Assembly (NCBI RefSeq): GCF_900089585.1
Contig: NZ_FLRH01000003.1
Span: 3,176,501-3,240,500 of the forward strand
DNA from: Micromonospora sediminicola
GTDB lineage: Bacteria > Actinomycetota > Actinomycetes > Mycobacteriales > Micromonosporaceae
Direction: 5' to 3'
DNA: 64,000 bases
Shown: positions 33,334 to 43,900 of the stretch, one piece after another
Position numbering within the stretch: position 1 is the stretch's first letter
How the letters are laid out: the number at the start of each line of letters is the position of its first letter
Notes under the pieces: model-generated
Told to the model about the DNA's origin: nothing
Databases searched by the model: none
What the model saw: only the letters and a program-made list of their open reading frames with translations
Translations under genes and position numbers: made by a program

Positions 33334-34604
33334 GAGGGCACCCCGAACTCCTGGAACGCGATCGACTTCTCGATCGGGTAGTGCTCCCGGCCGGTCAGCT
33401 CCCGGATGATCCACGAGTTGCGGTAGGGCCCCATGCCCAGGTCGGGCGAGGTGATGCTGTGCGTGTGCGTGCCGCCGTTCTGCAGGAACACGCCCCGGCC
33501 GGTGCGGTCGACGCTGTAGTTGCGGGCCACGTCGAAGCGGCCGTGGGCGTCGAAGCACAGGCGGTCACGCACCGGGGCGAGGAACTCCGGCAGCCGGTAG
33601 TGGTAGCCGGTCGCCAGCACCAGGCCCTCGGTGTCCAGCGTGAACGCGCGGTCCTGCTCGGTGTGGCGCAGCCCGAGCCGGTAGCGGCCGTCGGCGTACC
33701 CGGCGTCGACCAGTTCGGTGTTGGTCAGCAGCCGGGTCGGTGCGGGCCCGTGCAGGCTCTTCGCGTAGAGGGTGTCGTAGATGTCGTTGATCAGATCGGC
33801 GTTGATGCCCTTGAACAGCGGTTTCTGCGCTGCTTCCAGCCGGTAGCGAGTCGGCTCGGGCAGCGCGTGGAAGTAGTCCACGTAGTCCGGTGAGGTCATC
33901 TCCAGCGTCAGCTTGGTGTACTCCAGCGGGAAGAACCGGGGGGAGCGGGTCACCCAGGTGAGCTGGTAGCCGTACGTGTCGATGTCGCCGAGCAGGTCGT
34001 GGTAGATCTCGGCCGCGCTCTGACCGCTGCCCACGACGGTGATGCTCCGCTTGGCGCGCAACGCCTCCCGGTGCTCCAGGTAGCGGGAGTTGTGGATCAG
34101 GTCGCCGCCCACGCCGGCGCAGGCGGGCGGCAGGTACGGCGGGGTGCCGGTGCCGAGCACCAGGTGCCGGGCGCGGTGGGTGACCGGCCCGTCCGGCGTG
34201 TCGGCGCGTACCACGTAGCGGTCGTCGGCCCCGTCGTACTCGACGCTGGTGACGGCGTGCCGGAAGCGCAGGTTCGGCAGCTTGGCGGCGGCCCACCGGC
34301 AGTAGTCGTTGTACTCGGCGCGCAGCGGGAAGAAGCTCTCCCGGATGTAGAACGGGTAGAGCCGCCCGGCCTCCTTCAGATAGCTGAGGAACGAGTACGG
34401 CGAGGTCGGGTCCGCGAGCGTGACCAGGTCGGCGATGAACGGCGTCTGCAACCGGGTCGATTCGAGCAGCATCCCGGGGTGCCAGTCGAAGTCGTCGCGC
34501 GCCTCCAGGAACAGCCCGTCGAGGTCGTCGATCGGTGCGCTGAGGCAGGCCAGGCCGAGGTTGTACGGGCCCAGCCCGACGGCGATGAAGTCGTGGGTCG
34601 ACAT
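33330..34604 (-). CDS. desB: DesB-type cadaverine/lysine N-hydroxylase
   Basis: 424 aa flavin-dependent N-monooxygenase. FAD loop [19 protein letters not shown] site [16 protein letters not shown] and the C-terminal [12 protein letters not shown] segment are all present. It hydroxylates the omega-amine of cadaverine with FAD, NADPH and O2, the second step of desferrioxamine assembly. It follows desA by 24 nt. Confidence 0.93.
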   Translation of the reverse strand: MSTHDFIAVGLGPYNLGLACLSAPIDDLDGLFLEARDDFDWHPGMLLESTRLQTPFIADLVTLADPTSPYSFLSYLKEAGRLYPFYIRESFFPLRAEYNDYCRWAAAKLPNLRFRHAVTSVEYDGADDRYVVRADTPDGPVTHRARHLVLGTGTPPYLPPACAGVGGDLIHNSRYLEHREALRAKRSITVVGSGQSAAEIYHDLLGDIDTYGYQLTWVTRSPRFFPLEYTKLTLEMTSPDYVDYFHALPEPTRYRLEAAQKPLFKGINADLINDIYDTLYAKSLHGPAPTRLLTNTELVDAGYADGRYRLGLRHTEQDRAFTLDTEGLVLATGYHYRLPEFLAPVRDRLCFDAHGRFDVARNYSVDRTGRGVFLQNGGTHTHSITSPDLGMGPYRNSWIIRELTGREHYPIEKSIAFQEFGVPS

Positions 34605-34628
34605 GGGGTTCTTTCGTTCGGGGCCGGA

Positions 34629-36143
34629 TCAGCCGACCGGGCAGGACAGCTCGGCGGTGGCCGCGGTCCGGGCGTACCAGGCGGCGTGGTCGGCGATCAG
34701 GTCGCGCACGTGGGCGATGTCGTCGACGGTGGTCTCGGGGTTGAGCAGGGTGAGCTTCAGCCAGTGCGCGCCGTCGACCTTGGTGCCGGCGACCAGGGCC
34801 GCGCCGGAGGTGGCCAGCGCCTCGCGGGCGTGCAGGTTGGCCTCGTCGACCAGGTTCGGGTCGGCGCCGGGCGGCAGGTGACGGAAGACCACGGTGCTCA
34901 GCGGGGAGCGGGCCGCGACCTCGAACCGGGGGTCGGCGTCGAACAGCCGCCAGGCGTCGGCCGCGAGGTCGACCACCTGGTCGAAGAGCGCGCCGATCGC
35001 GTCCGGCCCCATGATCCGCAGGGTCAGCCAGAGCTTGCACGCGTCGAAGCGGCGGGTGGTCTGGATGCTCTTGTCGACCTGGTTCGGGATGCCCTGCTCG
35101 ACCGCGCGGGCCGGGTTGAGGTAGTCGGCGTGCCAGGTGGCGTGGCGCAGCGTCCGGCCGTCGCGGACCAGCAGCGCGCTGGAGCTGACCGGCTGGAAGA
35201 ACGACTTGTGGTAGTCGACGGTGACCGAGGCCGCCCGCTCGATGCCGTCGAGCAGGTGTCGGCGGGTGGGGGAGACCAGCAACCCGCAGCCGTACGCGGC
35301 GTCGACGTGCATCCAGACTCCGGCGGCGGTGCAGATGTCGGCGATCTCGGGCAGCGGGTCGATGGTGCCGAAGTCGGTGGTGCCGGCGGTGGCCACGACG
35401 GCCATCACCACCTGCCCGTCGCGCCGGCAGCGGTCGATGGTGCGGGCGAGTTCGTCGGTGCGCATCCGGCGGCCGGCGTCGGTGGGCACGGTGAGCACCG
35501 CGTCGGCGGACAGGCCGAGCAGCTTGGCCGCCTTCTGCACGCTGAAGTGGCCGGCGGCGGAGGTGATGATCCGCAACCGGGCCAGCACCTCCGGCCGGGC
35601 CGGGCGGGTGGCCGCGCCACCGACCACCCGGCGGTAGGCCTCCTCCCGGGCCAGCAGCATGGCCTGCAGGTTCGACTGGGTGCCGCCGCTGGTGAACACG
35701 CCGTCGGCGGTGGCGCCGAGACCGATCCGTCCGGCCGTCCACTCGATCAGGCGCCGCTCCATCAGCGTGGCGCCGACACTCTGGTCCCAGGTGTCCAGCG
35801 AGGAGTTGACCGCGCTGAGCACGGCCTCGCCGAGCAGCGCCGGGATGACCACCGGGCAGTTCAGGTGGGCCAGGTAGCGCGGGTGGTGGAAGTACACCGC
35901 GTCGCGCAGCCAGACGTCGTGCAGCTCGTCCAGGGCGGCGTCGGTGTCGCCGAGCGGCCGGTCCAGGTCGATCGCGCCGACCACCGGGGCGAGCGCCTCC
36001 GGCGTCACGCCGGTGAACGGCCGGTCGGCCGCGCCCACCCGGCGGGCGACGCGGTCGACGCCGCGCGCCAGCACGTCCCGGTACCGCCCGAGCGAGCCGG
36101 CGTTGAACAGGTGGGCCCGCGCTGCGGTGTCGATCGCGCTCAT
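34629..36143 (-). CDS. desA: DesA-type PLP-dependent lysine decarboxylase
   Basis: 504 aa group II decarboxylase. The PLP Lys is in SVTVDYHKSFFQPVSSSALL, with TSGGTQSNLQAML binding PLP phosphate and HVDAAYGCGLL providing the PLP-nitrogen Asp. It converts lysine to cadaverine, the committed des step. First gene of the biosynthetic part of the operon and preceded by an iron box 57 bp upstream. Confidence 0.93.
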   Translation of the reverse strand: MSAIDTAARAHLFNAGSLGRYRDVLARGVDRVARRVGAADRPFTGVTPEALAPVVGAIDLDRPLGDTDAALDELHDVWLRDAVYFHHPRYLAHLNCPVVIPALLGEAVLSAVNSSLDTWDQSVGATLMERRLIEWTAGRIGLGATADGVFTSGGTQSNLQAMLLAREEAYRRVVGGAATRPARPEVLARLRIITSAAGHFSVQKAAKLLGLSADAVLTVPTDAGRRMRTDELARTIDRCRRDGQVVMAVVATAGTTDFGTIDPLPEIADICTAAGVWMHVDAAYGCGLLVSPTRRHLLDGIERAASVTVDYHKSFFQPVSSSALLVRDGRTLRHATWHADYLNPARAVEQGIPNQVDKSIQTTRRFDACKLWLTLRIMGPDAIGALFDQVVDLAADAWRLFDADPRFEVAARSPLSTVVFRHLPPGADPNLVDEANLHAREALATSGAALVAGTKVDGAHWLKLTLLNPETTVDDIAHVRDLIADHAAWYARTAATAELSCPVG

Positions 36144-36199
36144 GTGACTTCCCGGTCGTCGTGCGGACAGGAGCGCGGCCGGGCCGCGCGGAGATCAGA

Positions 36200-36218
36200 T
36201 TAGGTTAGCCTTACCTAA
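36200..36218 (-). promoter_or_regulatory. IdeR/DmdR iron box upstream of desABCD
   Basis: TTAGGTTAGCCTTACCTAA matches the 19-bp consensus TTAGGTTAGGCTAACCTAA with two differences. It overlaps the last codons and stop (36211) of the preceding MFS gene on the same strand, so the desA promoter is embedded in that gene's end. Confidence 0.9.
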
Positions 36219-37452
36219 CAAGCAAGTCCGTAGCGGCGGGTGTCGGGCGGGAGGTCGATCCGGACGGTGGGAACCGCCGCTGGTGCGCCACGCCCACCAC
36301 GACCCCGGCGGCCACCAGCCCGAGCGAGGCCAGCGCCACCGCCGGGTAGCCGAACCGCTCGGCGGCGGCGAGCCCGATCGAGGCGGCGACGAACGAGCAG
36401 ACCAGCCCGAACGACGACAGCACGGTGAAGTCGGTGCCCCCGCTGCCCGGCCGGGAGTAGTCCATGTTGACCGTGTAGAGCACCACGTTGGCGATCGTGT
36501 ACGCGGCCAGGAAGAAGCAGAGCGCGGCGACCGTGCCGCCGAGCGGCGCGCGGCCGTTCATCAGCGGCAGCAACGCCACCGTGGACAACGCCAGCGTGAC
36601 CCCACCGGCCACCAGCACGCCGGCCCGACCGAACCGGCCGACGCCGAGGCCCGCGACCAGGCCGGCCGCGATGGCCGGCACGCTGGTCACCACGCCGGTC
36701 ACCACGCCGATCCGGCCCAGCGACCAGCCGGCGTCCACCAGCGCGGGCGTCACCAGCGCGTACGCCATGCCGGCTCCGACGTAGACCAGCGGCACCACGC
36801 CGAACGTCCACCACCGGCAGCCGGGCTGGCCGAACACCGACACCAGCGCCCGGTAGGCCGCCCCGATGCGCACGACCCGGTCGGTGCGCTCCGGTTCCCG
36901 GAACCGCCACACCACGAGCAGCCCGACCGCGGTCAGCGCGGCCAGCAGGCCGACCGCCGCCGCCCAGCCGAAGCGGTCGTAGACCAGCACGCACGCGCCG
37001 CCGCCGAGCAGGTTGCCCAGGTAGCTCGCGGCCACCTGGATGCCGTTGCCGGTGCCCCGGTCGGACGCGGCCAGCAGTCGCACCGCGACCGCGTCGGCGG
37101 CGATGTCCTGGGTGGCGGAGAAGAACACGAACGCGGCGCAGATGGCGATGACCGGGCCGAGCTGGTCGGCGGGCCGGGAGAACGGCAGCAGCGCCAGCAG
37201 CGTCAGCACCAGGGCGGCCTGCAACACCAGCAGCCAGGACCGGTAGTGGCCGCGGTGACGGGAGCCGTAGCGGTCGAGGACCGGCGCCCAGAGGAACTTG
37301 ATCGGCCAGATCAGGCCGACCACCTGGAGCAGCGCCAGGGTGTCCAGCGAGGTGCCGCCGTCACGCAGGATGGCGGTGAGCCCGACGGTGATGAAGCCGA
37401 TGCCGAGGTACTGCGTGACGTAGAGCGCGGTCAGCGTGCCGAGGCGGCCCAT
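36211..37452 (-). CDS. MFS transporter, AmpG-like, in the iron regulon
   Basis: 413 aa, 12 helices. The start MGRLGTLTALYVTQYLGIGFITVGLTAIL, then FLWAPVLDRYGSRHRGHYR and SATQDIAADAVAVRLL, match the AmpG/PAT subfamily that carries muropeptides or acyl compounds. Members near siderophore genes are thought to move ferric siderophores or their fragments. The ATG shares one base with the stop of the upstream SIP gene (TGATG). Direction of transport is uncertain. Confidence 0.82.
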   Translation of the reverse strand: MGRLGTLTALYVTQYLGIGFITVGLTAILRDGGTSLDTLALLQVVGLIWPIKFLWAPVLDRYGSRHRGHYRSWLLVLQAALVLTLLALLPFSRPADQLGPVIAICAAFVFFSATQDIAADAVAVRLLAASDRGTGNGIQVAASYLGNLLGGGACVLVYDRFGWAAAVGLLAALTAVGLLVVWRFREPERTDRVVRIGAAYRALVSVFGQPGCRWWTFGVVPLVYVGAGMAYALVTPALVDAGWSLGRIGVVTGVVTSVPAIAAGLVAGLGVGRFGRAGVLVAGGVTLALSTVALLPLMNGRAPLGGTVAALCFFLAAYTIANVVLYTVNMDYSRPGSGGTDFTVLSSFGLVCSFVAASIGLAAAERFGYPAVALASLGLVAAGVVVGVAHQRRFPPSGSTSRPTPAATDLLVR

Positions 37453-38162
37453 CAGACGGCCCGCCAGTAGCCGAGCGCGGTGAGCTGGTGCTTGCCGACG
37501 CCCAGCGTCCGCCGGACGTGCCGGGTGATGCTGCGGGTGCTGGCCGCCTCGCACGCCACCCAGTAGTGCGCGGTCCCGGCGGCGGGCAGCGCCGCGCAGA
37601 CCGTGTCGACCAGGTGCCGGCCGTCGTCGCGGCGGGGCACCCAGGTCACCTGATGGTGCGCCCGGGCGCGCGGAGCGAGGGCCTTCTCGCCCTCGTGGGC
37701 GTACTCCAGCCACACCGTCGCCGGGATGTCCGCGCCGGCGTCGAGGAGGCTGTTCACCGCCGGCAGCGAGGCCGCGTCGCCGACCAGGTAGAGGTGCTCC
37801 GGCGTCGGTTCCGGCAGCTGGAACGCGCTGCCCTGCACTGTCGCGTCGATCGTGTCGCCGACCTCGGCGGTGGTGGCCCACCGTGCGGCGACGCCGTCGT
37901 GCAGGGCGAACTCCAGCGTGAACCGCCCGTGCTCCGGATCCGGGTCGACGAGCGTGTAGGCCCGCTGGTGCGCCCGCCCGCCGTCGTCGAACCAGAGCCG
38001 GATCCACATCGTCGGGTGGATCCCGCACGCCGCCAGCAGCCCGCCGTCGTCGAGGAGCAGACGCTGGTAGTGCCCGTCGACCGACTCGGTGCCCCGCACG
38101 GTGAGCCGGAAGTCCCGGCCCCCCATGGCCTTGAGCACCAGGCCCTCCCAGTTCCGTTTCAC
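37452..38162 (-). CDS. Second siderophore-interacting protein (SIP-family ferric reductase)
   Basis: 236 aa, shorter than the SIP in the uptake operon but with the same layout: RAYTLVDPDPEHGRFTLEFALH (FAD), YLVGDAASLPAVNSLLDAG and the ending RTLGVGKHQLTALGYWRAV. Likely reduces ferric desferrioxamine after uptake. It is divergent from the penicillin-acylase fusion gene across a shared iron-box region. Confidence 0.88.
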   Translation of the reverse strand: MKRNWEGLVLKAMGGRDFRLTVRGTESVDGHYQRLLLDDGGLLAACGIHPTMWIRLWFDDGGRAHQRAYTLVDPDPEHGRFTLEFALHDGVAARWATTAEVGDTIDATVQGSAFQLPEPTPEHLYLVGDAASLPAVNSLLDAGADIPATVWLEYAHEGEKALAPRARAHHQVTWVPRRDDGRHLVDTVCAALPAAGTAHYWVACEAASTRSITRHVRRTLGVGKHQLTALGYWRAV

Positions 38163-38174
38163 GAACCCCTCCAG

Positions 38175-38209
38175 GTAAGGTCTGCCTCAGTTAGGGGAGG
38201 GTAACCTAA
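38175..38209. promoter_or_regulatory. Iron box(es) between SIP and the acylase fusion gene
   Basis: TTAGGGGAGGGTAACCTAA (38191-38209) matches the IdeR/DmdR consensus at 16 of 19 positions. A weaker partial match lies at 38172-38190 (AGGTAAGG...CCT), possibly a second operator for the divergent SIP gene. The TTG start of the fusion gene follows one base later. Confidence 0.75.
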
Positions 38210-38210
38210 G

Positions 38211-40868
38211 TTGACCATCCGAGGAAACGGCCGCCCGACGACCCGCGTCGATCGCGATCCGTGGGGCGTGCCCCAGCTCTGGGCCGGCGACGTCGACGCG
38301 CTCGCCCGCCTCCAGGGCCGCGTCGCCGCCCAGGACCGGGCCTGGCAGATCAGCGTCGAGCGGTGGCGCGCCGAGGGCCGGCTGGCCGCCCGCGTCGGCG
38401 CCGCCGAGCTGCCCTGGGACCGGTTCGCCCGGCGGGCCCGGCTGGACGACACCGCCCGTCGCTGCCACGAGCGACTCGACCCGGCGACGCGCCGGTGGGT
38501 CGAGGCGTACGTCGACGGCGTCAACGCCGGCCTCGCCGAGGGGGCCGCCGTCGCGCCCGAGTTCGCCGCGACCGGCGCCGTGCCGGAGCCGTGGCAGCCC
38601 TGGTCGCCGCTGGGCGTCTTCCTCGTCCAGCACGTGCTCTTCTCCACCTTCCCGAACAAGCTCTGGCACGCGCACGTCACGCGCACCCTCGGCCCCGACG
38701 CGGTCGGACTCTTCGCGGTCGAGGGGCCGGCGTCGGCCGGCAGCAACGCCTGGGCGCTGCCCGCCGACCCGGTCACCGGGCGCGGCCCGGTGCTCGCCGG
38801 CGACCCGCACCGGCTGCTCGAACTGCCCGGCATCTACCAGCAGGTGCGCCTGGCCTGCCCCGAGTTCGACGTGGTCGGGCTGGCCTTCCCCGGGGTGCCC
38901 GGGCTGCCGCACTTCGGCCACGCCGGCCACGTCGCCTGGGCCGTCACCAACGCGATGGCCGACTACCAGGACCTCTACCGCGAGCAGCTGCGCCGCGACG
39001 GCGACCGGGTGCTGGTGCGGGACGCGGACGACTGGATCCCGGTCCCGCGCCACGTCGAGGAGATCGAGGTCCGCGGCGGCGCGCCGGAACCGGTCGAGGT
39101 GATCGAGACGCCCCGCGGCCCGGTGATCGACCACGACCGGCGCACCGGCGAGGCGATCAGCCTGCGCATCCCGAGCCGGGTCGAGGCGCGCCTCGGCTTC
39201 GAGGCGCTGCTGCCGCTGCTGCGGGCCCGGGACACCGCCGACGTCGCGGACGCGCTGCGCCACTGGGTGGAGCCGGTCAACAGCGTGCTCGCCGCCGACA
39301 CCGGCGGCGCCGTGCGTCGCCTGGTCGCCGGCCTGGTCCCGGTACGCGACGACCGGTGCCGCCGGGAGCCGGTACCCGGCTGGCGGTCGCGACACCACTG
39401 GCGCGGCGGCTACCTGCCGATGGTGGACGAGAAGGTCGAGGGCGTCGCGGTCTGCGCCAACAACCGACGCGACGACGTTGCCGCGCACGGCGTCGACTTC
39501 GCACCGCCGCACCGGGCCCGGCGGATCCGGGCGCTGCTCGCCGACGGCGTCGACGCGTCCGCGGTGCACACCGACACCCGGCTGGCGGCGACACCGCTGC
39601 ACCGGCTGCTCGACCGGCTCGACCCCGACCGGCTCGACGAACCCTCCCGTACGCTGCACCGGCGGTTGACCGGCTGGGACCGGGCGATGGCCGCCGACTC
39701 GGTCGAGGCCGGCGCGTTCGCCGCCTGGCGTGCCGCGCTCGCCCGCCGGCTGCGCGCGCACCCGCGGCTGCGGCGGCTGGCCGAGCCGTCCGGCTTCGAC
39801 GAGCTGTTCGCGCCCTGGACCGACCCGGCGGCACGGATCGGCCTGGCACTCGACCTCCTGGTCGAGCGGCACGTCGACCTGGGCGTCGACGTCGTACCGC
39901 TCGCTTCCGCCGCGCTGGCCGAGGTGGCCGCCGGTCCGACGCCCGAGCCCTGGGGCCGCCGGCACCTGCTGCACCCGGTGCACCTCGGCGTCGCCGCGCA
40001 GACCTCGGCCGCCGTCGCGGCGATGCGGCGGTCGGTGGCGCTCGGCGGCGACACCGACTGCGTGCTGGCCACCTCCAGCGTCCCCGGCGTCTCCGACGCC
40101 TGCTGGCGAGGGCCGGTGGCCCGCTACGTGTGGGACCTGACCGACCGGGCCGCCGGCGGCTGGGCCGTCCCGTTCGGCGCCTCCGGAGTCCCCGGCGACC
40201 CGCACTTCTCCGACCAACTGCGCGACTGGGCCGCCGGCGACCTGATCCCGCTGCCCACCGGACCGCTGACTCCGGCGCCCGCCGGGTCCCCGACGAAGGA
40301 CGAGACGACAGTGACCTACCAGGAGCAGATCCCCGACCTCGGCGAGCTGGCGCTGGAGCCGGTGCGTCCCGACCGGCACGCCGCGCTGCTGCACGGCTGG
40401 GTCACGTTGCCCCGCAACGCGTTCTGGGGGATGGGCTCGCACACGCTCGACGACGTCCGCGAGGTCTACGCGTTCCTCGACGGGCTGGAGACCCACCAGG
40501 CCTACCTGATCCTGCTGGACGGGGAACCGGTCGGGCTGTTCCAGACCTACCGCCCGGAGGCGGACCCGGTGGGCGAGCGGTACCCGGTCTTGCCGGGGGA
40601 CGTCGGGATGCACCTGCTGCTCAACCCGCCCCGGGGGCGGGCGCGCGGACTCACCACGGCCGTCGGGCCGGCCCTGGCCCGGTTCCTGCTGCGGGGCCCG
40701 GCCGCCCGGCGCATCGTGGTGGAGCCGGACGTCCGCAACGAGGCGGCGCTGCGCCGGCTGCGGATCGAGGGTTTCACGTTCGCGTCCGAAATCGACATGC
40801 CGGACAAGCGCGCGCAGCTCGCGTTCCTGACCCGGGAGCGGTTCGAGGCGGACCACCCGTCGGCGTGA
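38211..40868 (+). CDS. Penicillin acylase-GNAT fusion, DesG-DesH-like siderophore tailoring enzyme
   Basis: 885 aa. Residues ~1-695 form an Ntn-hydrolase of the penicillin acylase family. The autocatalytic site is G177-Ser178 in SAGSNAWALP, so Ser178 would become the N-terminal nucleophile. Residues ~705-885 are a GNAT domain related to DesC ([45 protein letters not shown]). In some actinomycetes separate penicillin-amidase (desG) and acyltransferase (desH) genes accompany des clusters and are linked to aryl-desferrioxamines; here they are one chain. No signal peptide is visible, unlike most penicillin acylases. Start uncertain (TTG). The GNAT could also start internally at GTG 40311. Confidence 0.85.
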   Translation: MTIRGNGRPTTRVDRDPWGVPQLWAGDVDALARLQGRVAAQDRAWQISVERWRAEGRLAARVGAAELPWDRFARRARLDDTARRCHERLDPATRRWVEAYVDGVNAGLAEGAAVAPEFAATGAVPEPWQPWSPLGVFLVQHVLFSTFPNKLWHAHVTRTLGPDAVGLFAVEGPASAGSNAWALPADPVTGRGPVLAGDPHRLLELPGIYQQVRLACPEFDVVGLAFPGVPGLPHFGHAGHVAWAVTNAMADYQDLYREQLRRDGDRVLVRDADDWIPVPRHVEEIEVRGGAPEPVEVIETPRGPVIDHDRRTGEAISLRIPSRVEARLGFEALLPLLRARDTADVADALRHWVEPVNSVLAADTGGAVRRLVAGLVPVRDDRCRREPVPGWRSRHHWRGGYLPMVDEKVEGVAVCANNRRDDVAAHGVDFAPPHRARRIRALLADGVDASAVHTDTRLAATPLHRLLDRLDPDRLDEPSRTLHRRLTGWDRAMAADSVEAGAFAAWRAALARRLRAHPRLRRLAEPSGFDELFAPWTDPAARIGLALDLLVERHVDLGVDVVPLASAALAEVAAGPTPEPWGRRHLLHPVHLGVAAQTSAAVAAMRRSVALGGDTDCVLATSSVPGVSDACWRGPVARYVWDLTDRAAGGWAVPFGASGVPGDPHFSDQLRDWAAGDLIPLPTGPLTPAPAGSPTKDETTVTYQEQIPDLGELALEPVRPDRHAALLHGWVTLPRNAFWGMGSHTLDDVREVYAFLDGLETHQAYLILLDGEPVGLFQTYRPEADPVGERYPVLPGDVGMHLLLNPPRGRARGLTTAVGPALARFLLRGPAARRIVVEPDVRNEAALRRLRIEGFTFASEIDMPDKRAQLAFLTRERFEADHPSA

Positions 40869-40877
40869 CCGCCGCCC

Positions 40878-40911
40878 TCCGGACGATCTTTTCCGAAGAG
40901 GACCGTCCGGA
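40878..40911 (+). terminator. Hairpin after the acylase-GNAT fusion gene
   Basis: TCCGGACG (40878-40885) and CGTCCGGA (40904-40911) form an 8-bp stem with partial inner pairing, 10 nt after the stop. It separates the iron regulon from the surface-protein gene. Confidence 0.55.
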
Positions 40912-40959
40912 AACACCCACATAGCTACGATTCCCCCGAAATCGGGCAACGGGGGAAAG

Positions 40960-43900
40960 ATGATCAGAACGTTCACAGGTGCCGGGCGCGGAGCCGCCGC
41001 GGTCGTCGTCGTCGCGGCACTCGCCGCCCCGCTGCCGGCGGTGGCCGCGTCGGCGGCTCCGGTCGGACAACCGCCGCCGGCGCCCGCGGGCCGGGCCGTC
41101 GGACCGGTCAACCCGGTCGCGCCGGCGCTGAGCTTCGGGGTGATGACCGAGGGCAACGCCACCGTGGTCGCCAGCGAGAACGAGGGCACCATGGCTGTCG
41201 GGGGAGACCTCTCCTTCGGCAACTACCAGCTCGCCAACAACACCGCCGGTTCGTTCGTCGTCCCCGGGGACAGTCGGCCGAGCGCGCTCGTGGTGGGCGG
41301 CCGGGTCGACTTCGCCGGCAGCGTGCCCGGCACCCGGCTCCAGGTCCTCTCCCAGGGCTACGCCAAGGTCGGCAACCTCACCGGCACCGTGGTGCGGGAC
41401 ACCGACAACAACGGCGCCGCGGTCAACACCCGGATCCTGCCGACGAACAACTACGACGCCTTCCCACGGGTCGAGCTGACCGTCCGGCAGGCGCCCGCGA
41501 ACGTCGGCCCCACCTCGCCGATCAACTTCGCCGCCGCGTACGAGTCGTTCCGGTCCACCTCGGTCGGTCTGGCCGGCTGCGCGAACACGGTGGTGCTCCG
41601 GACCCCCAACGGCGACGTCCTGCCCAGCCCGATCCCGCCCGGCAGCAACGCGGTCGTCACGCTGACCAGCGGTGTCACCAACGTGTTGAACCTCAGCGCC
41701 ACCGACCTGAACAACATCGACACGTTGACCTTCCGGGACCAGCCCACGCCGACCACGCCGCTGCTGATCAACGTGGACACCAGCGGCGTCGGGAACACCT
41801 TCGACTGGAACGCGCCGAACTTCTCCGGCATCGGCGGCCAGCAGGCCCAGTACGTCCTGATCAACTTCCCGACCGCGACCCGGCTCTCGCTCACCGCGGG
41901 AGCCCGCACGGTCGAGGGCAGCATCTACGCGCCGAACGCCGACTTCACCGACCTCTCGGCCAGCAACACCGAGGGCAGCGTGATCACCCGGACGCTCGAC
42001 CACCGCGGCGGCGAGATCCACTACTTCCCGTTCAGCACGACGCTGACCTGCAACGGCGGCGGCCCGGCCAGCATCGCGGTGGTCAAGTCGTCGACCACCG
42101 CGCTGATCGGTTCCGTCGGCCAGCAGGTGCCCTACTCCTTCCGGGTGGTCAACACCGGCGGCGTGCGCCTGACCGACGTCACCGTCGACGACGTGCAGAC
42201 GCCGCCGTCGTCGAACGCGAACCTGGGGCCGATCACCTGCCCGGTCACCGCGCTCGACCCGGGGGCGTCCACCACCTGCACCGCCACGTACACGGTCACC
42301 CAGGCCGACCTCGACCACGGCGGGGTGTCGGACACGGCGACCGCGCGGGGCACGCCCGCCGGCGGCGGCGCCCCGGTGGTCTCCGACCCGACCGACCTCA
42401 CCATCCCGGCGGAGGTCCTGACCCCGTCGATCTCGGTGCTGAAGTCCTCGACCACCACCACCATCACGACCGCCGGGCAGCAGGTGCCGTACCGGTTCGC
42501 GGTGACGAACACCGGTGGGCTGACGCTGTCCGACGTGAACGTGACGGACACGCAGACGCCGCCGTCGTCGAACGCCAACCTGGGCCCGATCACCTGCCCG
42601 GTGACCACGCTGGCGCCGGGGGCGTCCACCACCTGCACCGCCACGTACACGGTCACCCAGGCCGACCTCGACCACGGGTCGGTGTCGGACACCGCGACCG
42701 CGCACGGCACACCACCGGGCAGCACCACCCCGGTCGACTCGGACTCGTCGGAGCTGACGATCGCGGCGACGCCGGTGACTCCCGACATCACGCTGGTGAA
42801 GTCCTCGACCACCACCACCATCACCGCCGAGGGACAGCAGGTCGAGTACCGGTTCGCGGTGACCAACACCGGTGGGGTCACGTTGTCGGACGTGAACGTG
42901 ACGGACGTGCAGACGCCGCCGTCGTCGAACGCGAACCTGGGCCCGATCACCTGCCCGGTGACCACACTGGCGCCGGGCGCGTCGACCACCTGCACGGCGA
43001 CGTACACCGTGTCGCAGGCGGACCTCGACATCGGGCGGGTGTCGGACACCGCGACCGCGCACGGCACACCGCCGGGGAGCGCGACACCGATCGACTCGGA
43101 CCCGTCGGACCTGACCATCGCGGCGAGGCCGGCGCCCCCGGAGATCACCGTGGTGAAGTCGTCCACCACCACCACGATCACGGCCGCCGGGCAGCAGGTG
43201 CCGTACCGGTTCGCGGTGACCAACACCGGTGGGGTGACGCTGTCGGACGTGAACGTGACGGACGTGCAGACGCCGCCGTCGTCGAACACGAACCTCGGCC
43301 CGATCACCTGCCCGGTGACCACGTTGGCGCCGGGCGCGTCGACCACCTGCACGGCGACCTACACCGTGTCGCAGGCCGACATCGACAACGGCTCGCTCGG
43401 CGACACCGCGACCGCCCACGGCACTCCCGTCGGTGGGGAGACGCCGATCGACTCCGAACCGTCGGATCTGACCGTCCCCCGGGCGCCGGTGACCGCCGGG
43501 ATCAGTGTGGACAAGACCTCCACCACCACGGTGGTCACCGCACCGGGCCAGCGGGTGCCGTACCGGTTCGTCGTGGTCAACACCGGCGGGCTCACGCTGT
43601 CGAACGTCACCGTCACCGACGTGCAGACGCCACCGTCGTCGAACGTCGACCTCGGCCCGATCACGTGTGCGGACACGACGTTGGCGCCGGGCGCGTCGAC
43701 CACCTGCACCGCCACGTACACCGTCACCCAGGCCGACCTTGACCACGGATCGGTCAGCGACACCGCGACCGCCCACGGCACCCCGGCCGGCGCCCAGACG
43801 CCGATCGACTCCGACCCGGCCTCGCTGACCGTTCCGGCCGGTGACCCGGCGGTCGACATCGAGGTGGTCAAGTCGTCCGACACGGTCGCGATCACCCAGG

